The position numbers and the translations under genes were made by a program. Shown here piece after piece: positions 8,480 through 19,520 of a DNA stretch of 32,941 bases (its first letter is position 1; each line of letters starts with the position of its first letter). The notes below the pieces were generated by a model. It was not told the origin of the DNA. It searched no databases and saw only the letters and a list, made by a program, of their open reading frames with translations. Source of the DNA: Cudoniella acicularis (lineage: Eukaryota > Ascomycota > Leotiomycetes > Helotiales > Helotiaceae). The DNA lies in the NCBI GenBank assembly GCA_013054445.1, contig JAAMPI010000533.1, forward strand, positions 1 through 32,941, written 5' to 3'.

Positions 8480-10885
8480 ATGGACCCCCTCAGCGCAATC
8501 GGCCTCGCCTCCTCCGTCGTCCAATTCATCGACTTCGGCCTCAAAGTCGCCTCGCGCCTGCACGAATTCAGTTCCTCCAACCCATCGGACCTCCCTAAAT
8601 CCCTCCTCTCAATCTCGACCCAACTGCCCCTCCTCCTCTCCTCCCTGCAACGCATAACCACCTCTTCTAAGCTCTCTTCCCTCGATTTCGACACCAAATG
8701 CATCCTTCGCGGCGTCGTTTCCGGGTGCCAAACACAAGTTGAAGAAGTTGAAAAAATCCTGAATGATATTTCGAAGATTCCGGGTGATAGTTTGAAACAT
8801 AAACTTAAGAAGGTGTTTACGTCCATGAAGTATGACGAGAGGGTTGGGAACGCGGAGAGGAATTTGCATACCTATATCTCGGTGTTGATTCTGCATCACG
8901 TGATTGATTCGAGCGAAGCATTTGTGCTTCCTAGCGATGATGCGTTTTGGGATGTGAGGGAGAAGAGGCTTGGGGATGGGTTTGTGGAGAGGGAGAAATT
9001 GGTGGGGGAGTTGGAAGGTGCACTGTATGAGGTTGCGAGGGGGAGGAAAAAGGAACCGACGATTGTGCATGTTACTGGTGAAAAGGGGGTAGGGAAAACG
9101 CAACTGGTGTTGGAATTTACGCATCTGGTTCATGGGCTTGGACAATTCAAGACGGTGTTTTGGATTGATGCTTCTAGTTATGAGGATTTGTGTCTCGGGT
9201 TTGAGAGCATTTACGCAACGGTGAGGCGGTCTCGGGATGGATCTCGAACGGAAAAAATCAAATTCGTGAAAGAGTTTTTGGAGAAATTGTGGCATCCATG
9301 GCTACTTATCTTGGATAACTACGACTCAGATATTCTCTACAACAGCATTATGGAATTTCTGCCCTCGCAAGGATATGGTGGTATAGTGCTTATTTCTCGC
9401 GAAGGCAGTAAACAGGGTCTTGGACAGACCATTTTCGTGCCGAAGTTTCTTGCGCAGAAGGATCAGAATAATCTTAATAGGTTGCTGCAGAATGAGGTGC
9501 AGAATAAGAATCCCGAGGCGATTAGGGGTTTGGTGGAGCAGGGGGCGGATGTTGATACGATGATTTGGAATGAGTGGCCTATTTTGCACCGCGCGGCGCT
9601 TTTTGGTCTTGAAGATGTGGTTACGTTCCTTCTTGAGCAAGGAGCGAATCCTAATCCGGCTACGAATTGTCGGAAACCTATTATTTGGGCGGCGGGTGAG
9701 GGACATGAGGGGGTTTGTCGTTTGCTTCTTGATCATGAAGATGCTGTTGGTCCTATCACTACACAAGCAGACAACGAGGCCGCGTTCCACGCTGCTGCTG
9801 AAGCTGGAAGCTTGTCTGTTGTCAAAATGCTGTTTGAGCGGAGAGGCGTGGCTCTTAATACGAATAATCAGCTCAGCAACCGGCCCGTCTCGGACGCAGC
9901 AAGGAAAGGCCACGTCGATGTGCTGGATTTCCTCCTTGATCACGGCGCTTTACAGGAAGAACACAAGCAAGGAGAAGACGCGCTGGTATCTGCGGCTTCA
10001 AATGGTCACTTCGATGTCGTCAAATTACTGTGCACGAAAGGGAAAGTGAACCCCGGTGCCTGCGATGGAAGTCGCAGATCTGTGTTATGCTACGCTGTGG
10101 CGTTGAAAGATAAGGAGAACAGGGAGAGCGCTGAAGCTGTTGAGATGACTTCGTTTTTGCTAAAAAAGGGCGCGGATCCAAATCCGATGTCGGAGAGACA
10201 TGAGGGGCCTTTGCATCAGGCAAGTTTGTATGAGCATCTTGGTTCTTTGAAGTTGTTGCTTGAGAGGGGCGCTGATCCGATGAAAGATGCTGGGGGTTGG
10301 GATCCGTTGACCAGTGCGATTAAGTACCATTCTCCTCAAAGTATAAGTATGCTGTTAGCTGCTAAAGTCAAAGAGGAGGATCAGACCAAGCGAAAAGCGT
10401 GGTTAGAGGGTGCATTGCGGTATGCAGCGCGACAGGGCGATCGAGCTTCATTGCTTCAACTGCTCGACGCTGGCGCGGATGTGAATGCAGTGTCGCAGGA
10501 AGGTTTCCCCAAAAACGCAACAGCTTTACTACTTTCCATCCTTTATGACCATGTGAAAGCGGCGCAGTTTCTTATTCGAAAGGGTGCTAATCAGAACATC
10601 AAAGATGAGAAAGGGAGATTGCCTTTGCATCTCGCAGCGGAAAAGGGATTTGAGTTCGTGGTTAGAGATTTGTTGAAGAAGGGTGGTGATGTTGATGCGA
10701 GGTGTGGTGAGGATGAGGAGACGCCGCTTATGGGCGCTGCGAGGGAGGGAAAGGAGTTGGTTATTAAGTGTTTGGTTGAGGCGGGGGCGGATTTAGATGC
10801 CATGAATAGGTTTGGGGATACGGCGTTGGATATTGCGGAGGAGAAAGGTTGGAAAAAGGAGGTTAGGGAGTTGCTTGGGGGATAG
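8480..10885 (+). CDS. NLR-type (STAND) protein: N-terminal helical region, short P-loop NTPase, ankyrin repeats
   Basis: Single intact exon of 801 aa, starting MDPLSAIGLASSVVQFIDFG. This hydrophobic, glycine-containing start is common in fungal NLRs and is often annotated as the SesA-like or NACHT-NTPase N-terminal domain; such modules can trigger cell death after non-self recognition. A P-loop GEKGVGKT lies at residues 200-207, a Walker B-like LLILDN at 275-280 and a sensor-like LISREG near residue 309. From about 335 to the end there are about a dozen ankyrin repeats (GADVDT, LHRAALFG, LLLERGADP, PLHLAAEKG types). The NTPase is short: ankyrins begin soon after the sensor region, leaving little or no winged-helix part. 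The first ~200 bp are C-rich and the rest G/T-rich, which produces long antisense ORFs that I take as shadows. Likely cytosolic; ligand unknown. Confidence 0.9.
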   Translation: MDPLSAIGLASSVVQFIDFGLKVASRLHEFSSSNPSDLPKSLLSISTQLPLLLSSLQRITTSSKLSSLDFDTKCILRGVVSGCQTQVEEVEKILNDISKIPGDSLKHKLKKVFTSMKYDERVGNAERNLHTYISVLILHHVIDSSEAFVLPSDDAFWDVREKRLGDGFVEREKLVGELEGALYEVARGRKKEPTIVHVTGEKGVGKTQLVLEFTHLVHGLGQFKTVFWIDASSYEDLCLGFESIYATVRRSRDGSRTEKIKFVKEFLEKLWHPWLLILDNYDSDILYNSIMEFLPSQGYGGIVLISREGSKQGLGQTIFVPKFLAQKDQNNLNRLLQNEVQNKNPEAIRGLVEQGADVDTMIWNEWPILHRAALFGLEDVVTFLLEQGANPNPATNCRKPIIWAAGEGHEGVCRLLLDHEDAVGPITTQADNEAAFHAAAEAGSLSVVKMLFERRGVALNTNNQLSNRPVSDAARKGHVDVLDFLLDHGALQEEHKQGEDALVSAASNGHFDVVKLLCTKGKVNPGACDGSRRSVLCYAVALKDKENRESAEAVEMTSFLLKKGADPNPMSERHEGPLHQASLYEHLGSLKLLLERGADPMKDAGGWDPLTSAIKYHSPQSISMLLAAKVKEEDQTKRKAWLEGALRYAARQGDRASLLQLLDAGADVNAVSQEGFPKNATALLLSILYDHVKAAQFLIRKGANQNIKDEKGRLPLHLAAEKGFEFVVRDLLKKGGDVDARCGEDEETPLMGAAREGKELVIKCLVEAGADLDAMNRFGDTALDIAEEKGWKKEVRELLGG

Positions 10886-11842
10886 GAAAGGTTAGAGATG
10901 GGCATCCTTGTAACACAACCACAAAACCCATAGCAAATGAAGAAAAGAGAATAAATGCCGGGTGTATATTGAAATCTATCTCAATAACCCTTAGCGTAAA
11001 CAGTAGCACAAAGAGGGTTTTCCACCTACTATTCCAAGCCCAAGCACACTTTTCGTCTCGATAGCATGAAAAGATTGATGCAAACCATAAATTCAACTCA
11101 CTAAGACTTTTAGATTGAATATTTGATTTGAAAACCGATCCGGAACGAAATATTCTAGACCACTTCAGAAGTATCCTCGTCCGCCTCGAAGGCTTGCTTG
11201 ACATTATTTTCCCGAATTGGACTTTCGTTCTTAAGTTCCTAATGAACAACTTAGCGAGAATTTAGCCATTATTGATACCGGTGGTGACATACCAGACAAT
11301 TTGCAAAGAGTTCCCAGAGATGTGTAAGCCTGATTGCCACTAGCTTTTTCCTATCCCACTTGCGGCTTTTTGTTCATAAATCCGTCAGAGTGATTTCGAA
11401 AGGCCGTTCCTGTGATTCCGTAGCTGATCCAACGATTGCGATCAATACTGTGGAAGAAAGTGATCATTGCAGAAGCAATTCCAAGATCGGCATCTTTGAT
11501 AGTTGAATGGATTGGAAAAAGCTGGTAATTCAAAGAGAAAGCTGGTGGTGATGGCACCGCCAATTTGGAAGTGAAATAAAATCCAGCATAGAGGGTGATT
11601 CATCCCAAGCCAGTCCAGTGACAACTAGAATCCGGACTAGTCAAGTCCTCTTTTGAAAATGGAGTGTTTTGGCGTCATATCCCCAAAATACATCGGAGAC
11701 TGCAACGCATCCTGGCCCAGAAGGACTCTGCAAATCGAGAAGTGGTGTCTTGTCTGCCGGGAAGCATCTTTGCAGATAATATAAAAAGTTTGCATACTGC
11801 CACTCTTTCTGGTTTACGAAGATGGCGAATACCATGGAGTCT
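10886..11842. other. Intergenic region between the NLR and the GH128 gene
   Basis: Presumably the 3' ends of two converging genes. The minus-strand ORFs here (for example 10863-11249 and 11351-11563) have no recognisable domain and biased composition, so I do not call them. No repeat or RNA gene seen. Confidence 0.4.
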
Positions 11843-12822
11843 TTAAAGACCAGTCATAGGCTGCTCATTCATCAATTTGTGCATGAGATACCTCAGCGTG
11901 CCATCTGAGTTCATCAACTGTGCTTCTGGACTGACGAAGTCGTCCGCAACCTTGGCCATGCAGCCGAAAAGGGCGTATTCAAGAACCCAAGGACATTGAT
12001 CCATCCAGTTGGCTAACTGAGCGGTAAATGAGAAGACTTCTTTCTTGTCTCTTGAGATGGAAGCTATTTCAGAAACAACCACGGGAAGCTCTGGATACTT
12101 TGCGTGCCTGGATTTGATCTTCAGTATTCGAGTAAACTTAACCTGGAACAAGACTCACATTTTTTCTAGGTACCGGATTGCTGCATTTGCATCGGGACCA
12201 TAGTAGTGCAGACTTAAGAAGTCCGGAGGTTCATTCTGGGCTTGAACCAAGCTCATGAATTCTTCTAACCAGTCGTCTCCTCCAGGGTCACTCGCGCAGC
12301 CTGGACCGATGATTTTCTTACCGGTTGTCTTTCTCAACGGGACCATTTTCTCTTTCCACATCTCAGCTGCTTTCTGCGGAGAGATGCCAGCACGTTCCGG
12401 TTCATTGAAGAAATGAATCATCTCGTGATCATTATTCGATATCATTGCCCACTCATTGCTGTCTGTAAGCTGGTCCATTCCGCGAACCGTAGGCCGGAAT
12501 GGGAGACGAGCTTTGAGCTCTGGCGGTGCCCATGCATTCCAGTTGGCGACTGAACATAGGGGTCCTGAGAAATTGATTTTCTCAATGGCATGGGGAAGAT
12601 TGGCGGTGTTTGTCTGTCAATGAATTAGCACGGTAGAACTGAGAAAATATGAGGGGGTTGAAGGCTCCGGAGCTGTCTTGGCCCCTAAGACACAAGGAGA
12701 ATTTGACACATGGCTTGCAAGATAGCTCCTAGGCTCTTGGCTGTCAAAGAAAACAAATAGGAAAGCAGTCTGAGAATTAGCCTTACCCAGTCCCACAGGA
12801 GACATCGCTTCTTGATCACCAT
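11843..12822 (-). CDS. GH128 family glycoside hydrolase (Asl1-like, putative endo-beta-1,3-glucanase), 3 exons
   Basis: GH128 enzymes cleave beta-1,3-glucan, a main polymer of fungal walls. Model: exon 1 12787-12822, exon 2 12159-12613, exon 3 11843-12107. The introns are 173 nt (GTAAGG..ACAG) and 51 nt (GTGAGT..CCAG). Product 251 aa, near the size of a bare catalytic domain. Seen in order: KKRCLLWDWTNTANLPHA (about 4-21), FFNEPE (80-85, Glu83 as acid/base candidate), DWLEEF, PPDFLSLHYYG, and VVVSEIAS (173-180, Glu177 as nucleophile candidate), then WVLEYALFG near the C-terminus. Both expected catalytic glutamates are present. No signal peptide precedes the first beta strand, so the product would be intracellular unless an upstream exon was missed. 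The first exon is only 12 codons, chosen because it supplies the family's W-x-W strand in phase. Confidence 0.88.
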
Positions 12823-13246
12823 GGTTTGATGGATTTACCGCGGAGTTAATAGGTAGCACGCGATTGTTGCCCTGTTAACCCCAAGATAGGCAGGTCTGGA
12901 CTCTGGAGTTTTGTGAATGTGCTGCTCTGTTGGCAAGTTGGCAACTGCAGTCTGCAGGTTCGACGATCCGGTGGCCAGTTACAGCAAGTGACCGGCGGTA
13001 AATTATGGTTATGGGAGGTAAACGTAGTACAGTGTCTCGAATGCCTCCCTATTGCAATGTCCGTGATGTGATGGATGAAGAAGCCTGAGTAGTTGCGGAA
13101 ACTTGCCTAGGTGAAAGGTAGTACTGAGGAAGTTTTCGGTGTCCCTGGCTCCAGGTCTCACCCTCACCAGCGATGTGACGTCGCTTCCCGAGCGCAGACC
13201 CATCATTCGCAGCAGCTCCTCAAACTTTCTCAGCGTCGGCGTCGCG
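12823..13246. other. Intergenic region, probable divergent promoter
   Basis: Lies between the start of the GH128 gene (minus) and the DUF3716-like gene (plus). In the latter's frame, coding-like sequence without an ATG runs back to a stop at 13112-13114, so an extra 5' exon for that gene is possible. No distinct motif called. Confidence 0.4.
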
Positions 13247-14558
13247 ATGCCTCCTCCAACGCCAAAGGAGGAAAACAACGACTACAACCCCCTCTACGAA
13301 GGCCTGCCGCGCTTCACAGGAGATCAACCCAATCCAGCCTTCTCGACGCCTCTCGCACACCATAATCATAACCATGGCCCAAATACCATGGCCATGGAGG
13401 CGCCGCGGTCTTCCTCAGTCGGGCGCAAAACTGCAATCGATTCCCTAAGTGGCCTGCGAGCCCTCCCAGAAGTCCGCCCAATTCCATGGGCCACAGGCAA
13501 GGAATTGCCTCCAGACAAATCTACAGAGAGTCCCCGGACGCAGACGAGAGGGGCATTCTTGCTGTCGACCCGCGGCATCGTCAGGAATCCGCCTTGCACA
13601 CATTGCGCGACAGGCGCAGGACGGTTCGCGCTGTGCATTTCTCTAGAGGCATGGTTTCAAGGCGCATGCTCGACGTGCCAAATGGCTACAAGGGGAAATT
13701 TATGCTCCTTAAGAGTCGAATCATCCGGTGCGTGTGTCACCTCAATTCTGACGGCCCTTTCGCTGATCTCAAGGTCTAGGAAGTCCAGCAGAGGGGAAAC
13801 CGAAGCAGAACAAGCGCGAAATGTCGCGAAATCCACCACCGAACGATCATCCAACCCAAAATCAAAACCAACCTCCTGCTTCTCCGAGTGGCTTCACTCC
13901 ACCTCAAAATATGCTGAAGCGCAAAAACGACCATCCTCTCCCTTCGCCCAGCGCAGCTCCAAACAACCCATTTGAGCCCAAGAACACCGACCCAATCATC
14001 CGCTCAATCGCTCAGGGTCCCTCAACAATACCTCACTCGAACCCACAATTCTTGAATAATAGACCACCGCCTCCTAATTCTAATTTTTCGAGCCAACCTT
14101 ATCAGATGGAAAGTCCGCCAAACAAAAGAAGAAACATTGGAAACCAGCCACCAAATAATTTGGAGCAATCACAGATGCAATATCATGGACATGGAAATTC
14201 ATACTTTGAAGCGGGAATGAACAGCGGTTTTCGTGCAGAGCGAGGAAGAGATGTTACAACTTCAGCATCCCCGAGCACTCAATTGCTTCAGCCACTACCA
14301 GTTGCTCCCCAGGACAGACCTCTCCCAAGCAGAGACAACCCCTCACATACAGAAACTCCAGCTCCGGCTGCAGTCGAGACTCCGCTCATAGATACTCTCC
14401 CTCGACGCAAGCAGAAACAAATTTTCGGGATTCTTGGTGGCATTCAAAGTGGAATCAGAAATGTCCGTCAGCAGGCCGACAGCCTACAAAAGCAGCTTGA
14501 CAGCCTTCAAGCTGCGCTGGGGATTGATGGGGACGATGAGGATGGTGGTGTGATGTGA
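13247..14558 (+). CDS. DUF3716-like cysteine-rich fungal protein with C-terminal coiled coil, 2 exons
   Basis: Exon 1 13247-13727 and exon 2 13774-14558 are joined across a 46-nt intron (GTGCGT..CAAG). Product 421 aa from ATG 13247; the frame is open upstream of this ATG but has no earlier ATG. Residues 117-156 hold Cys117-x2-Cys120, Cys130, Cys141-x2-Cys144 and Cys153 followed by SLR. This spacing, ending in a C-S-x-R element, is what I know from the DUF3716 family of fungal proteins of unknown function and probably binds zinc. The centre is disordered, rich in Pro, Asn, Gln and Ser, with a basic NKRRN patch that could be nuclear targeting. The C-terminus has a basic RRKQKQ patch, an amphipathic coiled coil (VRQQADSLQKQLDSLQAAL) and an acidic tail. 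A nuclear or regulatory role is only a guess. Confidence 0.75.
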
Positions 14559-17109
14559 GGATCACATTTTCGGACAAAAATAATACTTAATATGAATATC
14601 TGGCGTGTAAGATTTGGAGTCACTTATTCACTTCGAGATACTTTATCAAGCTCTCTGTTTACACATTACGACAGGCTATAATGGTAATCTGGATATTCCG
14701 ATATTCGAACTTCGACAGTATGCTCATGGCTGTTGAAGACGATGGTGGAAATACTGCGGGGGGATATGAGTATTTCAAGTACGCTCGCCTTGCTTCAAAG
14801 CTTGAAGGAAATACATTGCCAACATACCGATAGCTTGGATTTTATGGGAAGTTGGATTCTTTCAAGCTATTCGCATAATTCTGCTTCCACGGGGAGGAAA
14901 GCTCCTTACAAGACTGAGGCCCATAGCAACCGCCACATTCACGAAAATCCCATGTTTTTCTCAAAGACATGGTCTTGGGGATTCGATCGCGAATCATATC
15001 CCTGACTGGATGGTACAATGCTGAAATGGAATGAACCTTAACTCGCACTTATATGCCTTATTCCGTGAGACTGGGTTCATTGGCGCTCTCCGGATTTTCG
15101 ATTGGCGAATTAAATTCTTGTATGCTAAAAGGTAAAGCCATCTAACTACCAAAAGATTTAATACCAGAAGATTCAATGCCAACTCACATATCTGCGTAAC
15201 TTGCTTTCTTCGCTTGTTACGAGTACAAGTATTTCCTTAGTTCTCTTTTTTTTTTTTCAATCGGCATCAAGTCTTCTATACTTTGTAAACTTCTCTCCAC
15301 CCCTCTTCGCCTTGACTGCACCTGCTGCGCTCACAGCAAGCGCTATGTATCTAGGAAACATTCTACCAGTCCTCGTCGAAATAAAATTTTCATTTTTATT
15401 TTGATGTCAGTTAGATCTGATGTATATCTATTCCTTTCCTTCTTTGAACTTCCCTTCTCTTTATAACTGCCTACCTACTTGTATATCCTCGTAATGTCCT
15501 TGTTTGTTTTTCTTTTGAAAGAGAGAGGGGGGAGCGTGGGTAGTGAGTGGAGGGAGGGAGTGGGTAGGGAATGAGTAGGTGTATATGGTAGTAGGTGAGA
15601 AAGAGAAGGTGAAGTAGTAATGGCTTAGTATTAAAGTTAATAGACAGATTGTCTTGGGTTTCATTAGGTATTTTTTCTTTCTTTCTTGATTTTCAGGGGT
15701 TTTCTCTTTTTTTTTTCATATAAAGTTTCTTACTACTATACCTACGTAATGTATTATGACTAAGCAGTCAGACTAGCTAAGACTAAGAAGACATCCTTAG
15801 TAAGACATCATTTAGGAGTCTTTGCTTGCTTCTTTAATTTTCTAGAATAAACATATCTGGTAAGTCTTTTTCTCAAACTACTCTTATTCTAATTATAGAA
15901 TCTTATCTTCTAGCACGCAAGTGCGAGTAAGTGGAGGAAAATTGACATGAAATAGAAATAACTGCGCTTACTCTATTAACAAGTAAGGAAAGAAGAAAAA
16001 TCTCGTTACGAAATCCTTCAAGATTTTTTTATTACGTGTCGCAAGAATTATAAATGCACTCATCAGTTTTAAAAGCTGCATCGTGAATTGTGAATGAAGT
16101 TATACGTATTAAAAAAAGACAGACAGAGAAGGTGGAAAGAAGAGGGTACACTTCTACGAGGGGAAGAACAGGAGAGACAGAGGAGATAATCCTTCACTAT
16201 TTGTTTATGAATTAGCTACTTTAAAAAAGAAGCACTACAAGCAATTTGATGTACGCTAGAAGTCGTGAGATTGAAATGCTTGGAAATGTTTGCTTGTACT
16301 CTGAGGTATGATCTCATCCTCGCCACTTCACCTCGCCTCAGCGAAAGAAACGAAATTTTCACTGTTATAATTCGGCTTCACACCTGGCGGGAGAGTCGGG
16401 GTAGGACTCGATCGTTGATGCCATTTACTTTATTTTGTTTCTACCATTGCAGCTCTGCTTTCACCAGAATAGACGATACCGTAAAAACTCGACTCCAAGG
16501 GATTTTTCTTCTGTGCTCACTTGTCGTCTTAGGGGGTACGTTTCGAGTCAAAATCGCGCAGAAGAGAGTGGAGTCTTTGAGAAATCTTACCTCTTTTCTT
16601 TCGTGTAATGGAGAGTGGCTATTTGATACGCTGTTGTAGCAAGCGAGAAAGGAGAAAAAACACTCAAAGTTTAGCGGCGATCTGCATGGTATGGAGGAAT
16701 GGATGCTTTGGGTCCCCGTTTGAAGTAAGGTTGTTCTCTGATTTCGAATCGACGATGGGAATTTATTTCTTGTATTGGGTTCACTAGAAAGGTTCAAGTG
16801 GGTGGATGGGTAGACGATGATGGATGGAGATGTGCTGATCTATGAGGAGACTTTATGAGCTCATATTTATAGGCACTGTCAGTCCCTGTCTGAAACACCC
16901 AAGCTCCTTTCGCGAGGTAGAGAGAGGAAGTTAAAAGGCCATTTTAGAAGGGAAAGACAAAATATATGATGGACGTACTATCTATCAAAATACTTGAAAA
17001 GGAGGACGTTATAGGAAGACCAAATGACTCGAAGTTCCATGTAAAATTCCTACCTCACAAGTTCAAAGTGAATTAGTGAAGCTGCAAAATTTGTCATCAG
17101 CAAATCGCC
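14559..17109. other. Gene-poor stretch
   Basis: No gene supported. A poly-T run lies at 15248-15259, another pyrimidine run at about 15696-15716, and a purine-rich tract with a G-quadruplex motif at 15552-15569. The ORF at 16265-16639 has no recognisable motif and shares its sequence with an equally open minus-strand frame. Trinucleotide texture and stop density are those of non-coding DNA. Confidence 0.5.
15552..15569 (+). other. Intramolecular G-quadruplex motif
   Basis: GGGAGGGAGTGGGTAGGG: four GGG tracts with loops of 1, 3 and 2 bases, inside a longer purine-rich tract (about 15520-15612) that also has a G6 run at 15527-15532. Confidence 0.6.
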
Positions 17110-17865
17110 ACCCAACTCTCCAAGGTCCACAAAAACTCGTCATGATGAAAAAATGAAACTGGTTATTATGAGGATCTCGATGAACTGAACTTGCGGCTTG
17201 GCTTATCCAAGAACTATTACGATGAAAGCAAGGCATGTTGAAAGATCTCGATGAATTGAAAGCGCCATTTCTTTCAGGTTTAAGTAAAAATTAAAAAAAA
17301 ATTGGGACCCAGCTCGAAGTCGGTACTAGAGTTGAATCGAGATTTGCAGGCCAGACTCTCCTTCAAGAGCTATCGCAATAAAAAAAAAAGCAGGTTAAAA
17401 AAATCTCGATGAAGTGAAACTCCGTGTCAGATTATTCAAGTGCAAATCCGAATCCAAATTCAAGAATATTTAGGACCCAGCGTGAACTCGGTACTTCGCG
17501 CTCAATAATCGGAATCTAGTTGGATCCTCCTTCGAGAGCTATCACGATGAAAATGAAGCAGGTTAAACGATCTCGGTGAAGTGAAACTCCGCTTCAATTC
17601 ATTCAAGTCCAAGTCCGACAACGATTTCTTTGGTACCCGGCTTGTGCTCGACGCTCATTAGAATCAATAGATAATTGGGATCTGCTCAGACTCTCCTTTA
17701 AGAGCCATCACGATGAAAAGGAGGGGAAAAACAAGATCTCGATGAATTGAAACTCCGTCGCAAATCATTCCACTCCTCATCCAAACCCAACAATAACATT
17801 CTTTGGTACCAGGCTCGAACTCGGTCCTCCTCGACACTGGATCGGGATCTAGTCAGACTCTCCTT
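17110..17865 (+). repeat. Degenerate tandem array, period about 165 bp
   Basis: Three landmark words recur in the same order. GATCTCGATGAA-like words occur at 17173, 17244, 17402, 17569 and 17735. GGNACCCAGCTCGAACTCGGT-like words start at about 17305, 17473, 17632 and 17804. GACTCTCCTTCAAGAGCTATC-like words occur at about 17113 (weak), 17354, 17522, 17689 and 17856. Spacings are 158-172 bp except one 71-bp interval, which looks like a unit with an internal deletion. Copies differ by many substitutions and indels. No conserved reading frame runs through the units. Confidence 0.75.
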
Positions 17866-19510
17866 CCCGATTCCGATTTACCTGCAGATGTCAAACCAAC
17901 ATACGCTCGAGATACGGTACCTCATTGTATCCAACAGCTCCTCATGGCATAGCTCCCACGTCAAGATAGATAAGATAATCTTGTCTCCTTGTCGTTTCTG
18001 TCGCAAATCCCAGCATAACCGCGGACACGCAACCTCCCTTTACCGCTCTCACAAACGCCAAATGACAGATCACAAAATAAACGCACCTGCCACTTCCACC
18101 ACCTCACATCACATCACGCATCCCCCAATCACCAACTTCAATTTTTCTCACAAAAAAATGATGTGGTGGTGATCATCTCCTCAGGACCCCTAAAACGGTC
18201 AAGCCACATCCCGGATTGGATTCGCTTAAAACTAGGGGGCATGCACCTAGGGTCCTGACGTAACGGAAGCTTGGCAGGTGTTTGCGGAGAAATACCTGTT
18301 TTGATTGGATGGGTTGAAACAACCGCTTCCTTGTCTTGAACTTACTATGGAATTACCTGGGAGATGGGAAAGCTTGTAGGATGGGAATAATGGGCTGATT
18401 GTTGGGAGACTCTATTTCGGGACAAGGACAAGAATGAAATTGGTGACGAGTTTTCTAGAAGGAAAGGGGGTTCTTCTCCCGTCGTTCTTGAATCTTGATG
18501 TGTTTCGAGAAGGATTCTTGTTGGATTGTGGATTGGGAATTTGCCACTTTCTTGAATGCGACCAAAACTTTCGAAATTTTTCAGCGGCGAGAGCGCGTAC
18601 TTCGTCTGCAGTCAGGAAGGAAAAGAAATAATTAAAGGCTACGTAAAGCATTAATGATGCAAAAGTGCTTCTCCGCAAACAGAACGAGCCTCGAGAATTC
18701 CATCACAATGCAGGAAAAGTCCAGGGTTACACTGAAAATCCCATCCTCAACCCTCAACCCTCAGGGGTTCTCCAGGATCCTTTCAGGCATGCTTGCAGTG
18801 GCGGGGGGACCGCTTCTCCTTCCTGGCAAATTAGAACTTGCCTTGCAATCTTTAATTCGCGGTTTGGAAAGGGGTAATCATTTAGGCTTTTCAGGGGAAG
18901 CTTGTGATGCGTAAAGTGCGGTGGTGGTGATTCATGAGGGGAAGTTTACTTTTTGGTCTAAAAATACTTGAGTCAGTACCGCCTCTTACACACTTCGTTT
19001 TGACGTTGGGACAAACACCAAGGCCATGAGCCGCTGATTCAAGATTGCATTTGTACGAAGTAGAACTGCAAGGTATTTTGGCATCATGAAGCAAGGCAAT
19101 TTTCCCGCTGTTATCAGTTGGAAAAATCCTGCGAGTCGAGCCTGCGAGTCTACCCAAAAAATCAAGGGTCCTAATCTGATCGACACTCTCATGACATCGC
19201 TTATGACGCCGCTCCATCATGATCTGCAGTGTCTCACCTCATTTTTCGTTACACGCCCCTTCTCTGCGTGCTCGCACCCCTCATTTTACTTTTTAAAGAG
19301 GCTGATTGGGTGATCGGGAGAGGGGTAAATAGAGGGTGTGAGAATGGGGGCGTGCAAATCATTTCTTTAAGATAGAGTGAGGAGGAGTAGAGAGGGAACG
19401 GACACTGGCTAAGTTTATAGCGTGTAGCAGCGGGCTAGGAGTGGAGTAGGGGTCCTGCTTTAGGGCGGGAAGCTGGGAATGGCGTGCCACTGGTTTGTTA
19501 TGGAGGTCGT
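17866..19510. other. Gene-poor stretch with a small inverted repeat
   Basis: No gene recognised. It contains the inverted repeat at 18181-18258 and a CTCAACC short tandem run near 18748-18763. The ORFs at 18412-18678, 18654-18914 and 18891-19220 overlap one another on both strands without recognisable motifs. Confidence 0.4.
18181..18258. repeat. Small inverted repeat (about 78 bp overall)
   Basis: TCAGGACCCCTA at 18181-18192 is matched by TAGGGTCCTGA at 18248-18258 in inverted orientation (one base gapped). The 55-bp interior carries a further CTAGGGGG. It may be a small decayed miniature element or a cruciform-forming site. Confidence 0.4.
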
Positions 19511-19513
19511 TGA

Positions 19514-19520
19514 TATATAA
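19514..19520 (+). promoter_or_regulatory. TATA-like box for the small gene at 19766
   Basis: TATATAA lies about 246 bp before the ATG. It is followed by a CA- and CT-rich stretch that looks like a typical fungal 5' leader. Confidence 0.35.

Noticed and set aside
8187..8657. Plus-strand ORF of 156 codons overlapping the NLR start
   Set aside because: Its second half is the NLR 5' end read in another frame (Ser/Pro-rich artefact).
8609..9943. Long minus-strand ORFs (228 and 205 codons) inside the NLR gene
   Set aside because: They are antisense shadows of an intact, domain-bearing gene; their His/Arg/Asn-rich products have no motifs.
12617..12859. 80-codon minus-strand ORF at the GH128 start
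   Set aside because: It reads through the first intron in the wrong frame; the 12-codon exon 1 starting at 12822 fits the family and splice sites.
16265..16639. 124-codon ORF in the gene-poor region
   Set aside because: No motif, and the opposite strand is equally open over the same bases.
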